Shown: one piece after another, positions 35,521-35,646 of the stretch
Layout: each line of letters begins with the position of its first letter
Position numbering within the stretch: the first letter of the stretch is position 1
Source of the DNA: Oligoflexia bacterium
GTDB taxonomy: Bacteria > Bdellovibrionota > UBA1018
Direction: 5' to 3'
DNA length: 35,646 nt
NCBI GenBank assembly: GCA_023701205.1
Contig: JAMPXJ010000017.1
Coordinates: 64,001 to 99,646 of the forward strand
Position numbers and translations under genes: made by a program
Notes under the pieces: model-generated
Seen by the model: the letters and a program-made list of their open reading frames with translations, nothing else
Database searches by the model: none
What the model was told of the DNA's origin: nothing

Positions 35521-35646
35521 GTGGACGCCCAGGCCAATCGCGAATACCGCCTCCGCTGCGCAACCCTGTTCAGACGCTCCAAATCCCCAGAAACCAGAAG
35601 ATGGGTCATCCAGAAGCTCAAAGAGCACTGGAGCCCGTCAGCTACG
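35521..35646 (+). CDS. Possible partial ORF running off the window
   Basis: From a GTG at 35521 (or TTG at 35479 in the same frame) the frame is open to the window end, giving 42 codons such as DAQANREYRLRCATLF and RRWVIQKLKEHW. The composition is protein-like (basic, helical), but there is no ribosome site and no recognisable family. An opposite-strand frame over the same bases (35377-35628) overlaps the acetyltransferase gene and looks like a shadow. Confidence 0.3.
   Translation, partial: MDAQANREYRLRCATLFRRSKSPETRRWVIQKLKEHWSPSAT

Noticed and set aside
35377..35628. 83-codon minus-strand frame at the right edge
   Set aside because: It overlaps the end of the acetyltransferase gene, has no ribosome site and an unconvincing composition.

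Overview
The window is a gene-dense, GC-rich (roughly 60% by eye) bacterial chromosome segment made almost entirely of housekeeping and cell-envelope genes. Signal peptides, lipoboxes, a predicted outer-membrane barrel, a periplasmic c-type cytochrome and ElaB/YqjD-type proteins point to a Gram-negative cell. The style of the malate dehydrogenase, the lipoprotein subtilase and the many exported orphan proteins fits a Bdellovibrionota/Oligoflexia-like or other deltaproteobacterial lineage, but no rRNA or other decisive marker is present, so this placement is a guess. I see no tRNA, rRNA, CRISPR array, insertion sequence, prophage or integration site.

Left part (1-7170): a minus-strand run of central-carbon genes reads mdh, sucC, sucD, ndk, nadE (nadE cut by the window edge). 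A strong hairpin lies between mdh and sucC. A plus-strand orphan CHASE-type sensor kinase sits between mdh and a minus-strand icd. The candidate mdh and icd promoters share a TTGACC -35 box and an 18-nt spacer.

Middle-left (7182-13222): a thiamine ABC importer split into two transcription units. thiQ lies behind an unknown exported protein; a small orphan gene, thiB and thiP form a second, overlapping unit about 2.4 kb away. A small membrane protein gene and a plus-strand SDR gene lie between. I find no TPP riboswitch.

Middle (13435-21905): nadA; a convergent, 3'-overlapping exported App1-type phosphatase; a CinA-like protein with a degenerate C-terminal domain; a lipoprotein subtilase overlapping a gene that looks like a free subtilase propeptide; a small conserved coiled-coil protein; a YqjD-YqjE-YqjK-like envelope operon ending in a metallo-beta-lactamase-fold hydrolase; and a convergent pair encoding a START-like exported protein and a secreted repeat protein.

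Right part (22004-35646): an EI24/CysZ-like membrane protein, an orphan lipoprotein, rdgB, a DUF218 protein, a zinc-ribbon rpmB with a textbook terminator, two exported orphans, a cytochrome c, ridA overlapping maeB, a divergent outer-membrane barrel with an FlgT-like tail, an anchored exported protein, pgm, a gluzincin-like protein, a GNAT acetyltransferase of different base composition, and a possible partial ORF at the edge.

The most interesting signals are the split subtilase/propeptide pair, a recurring promoter layout that implies leaderless mRNAs (a -10-like box 6-8 nt before a start codon with no Shine-Dalgarno), the degenerate CinA, and the barrel/FlgT-like fusion. No obviously new multi-gene defence or mobile system is visible.
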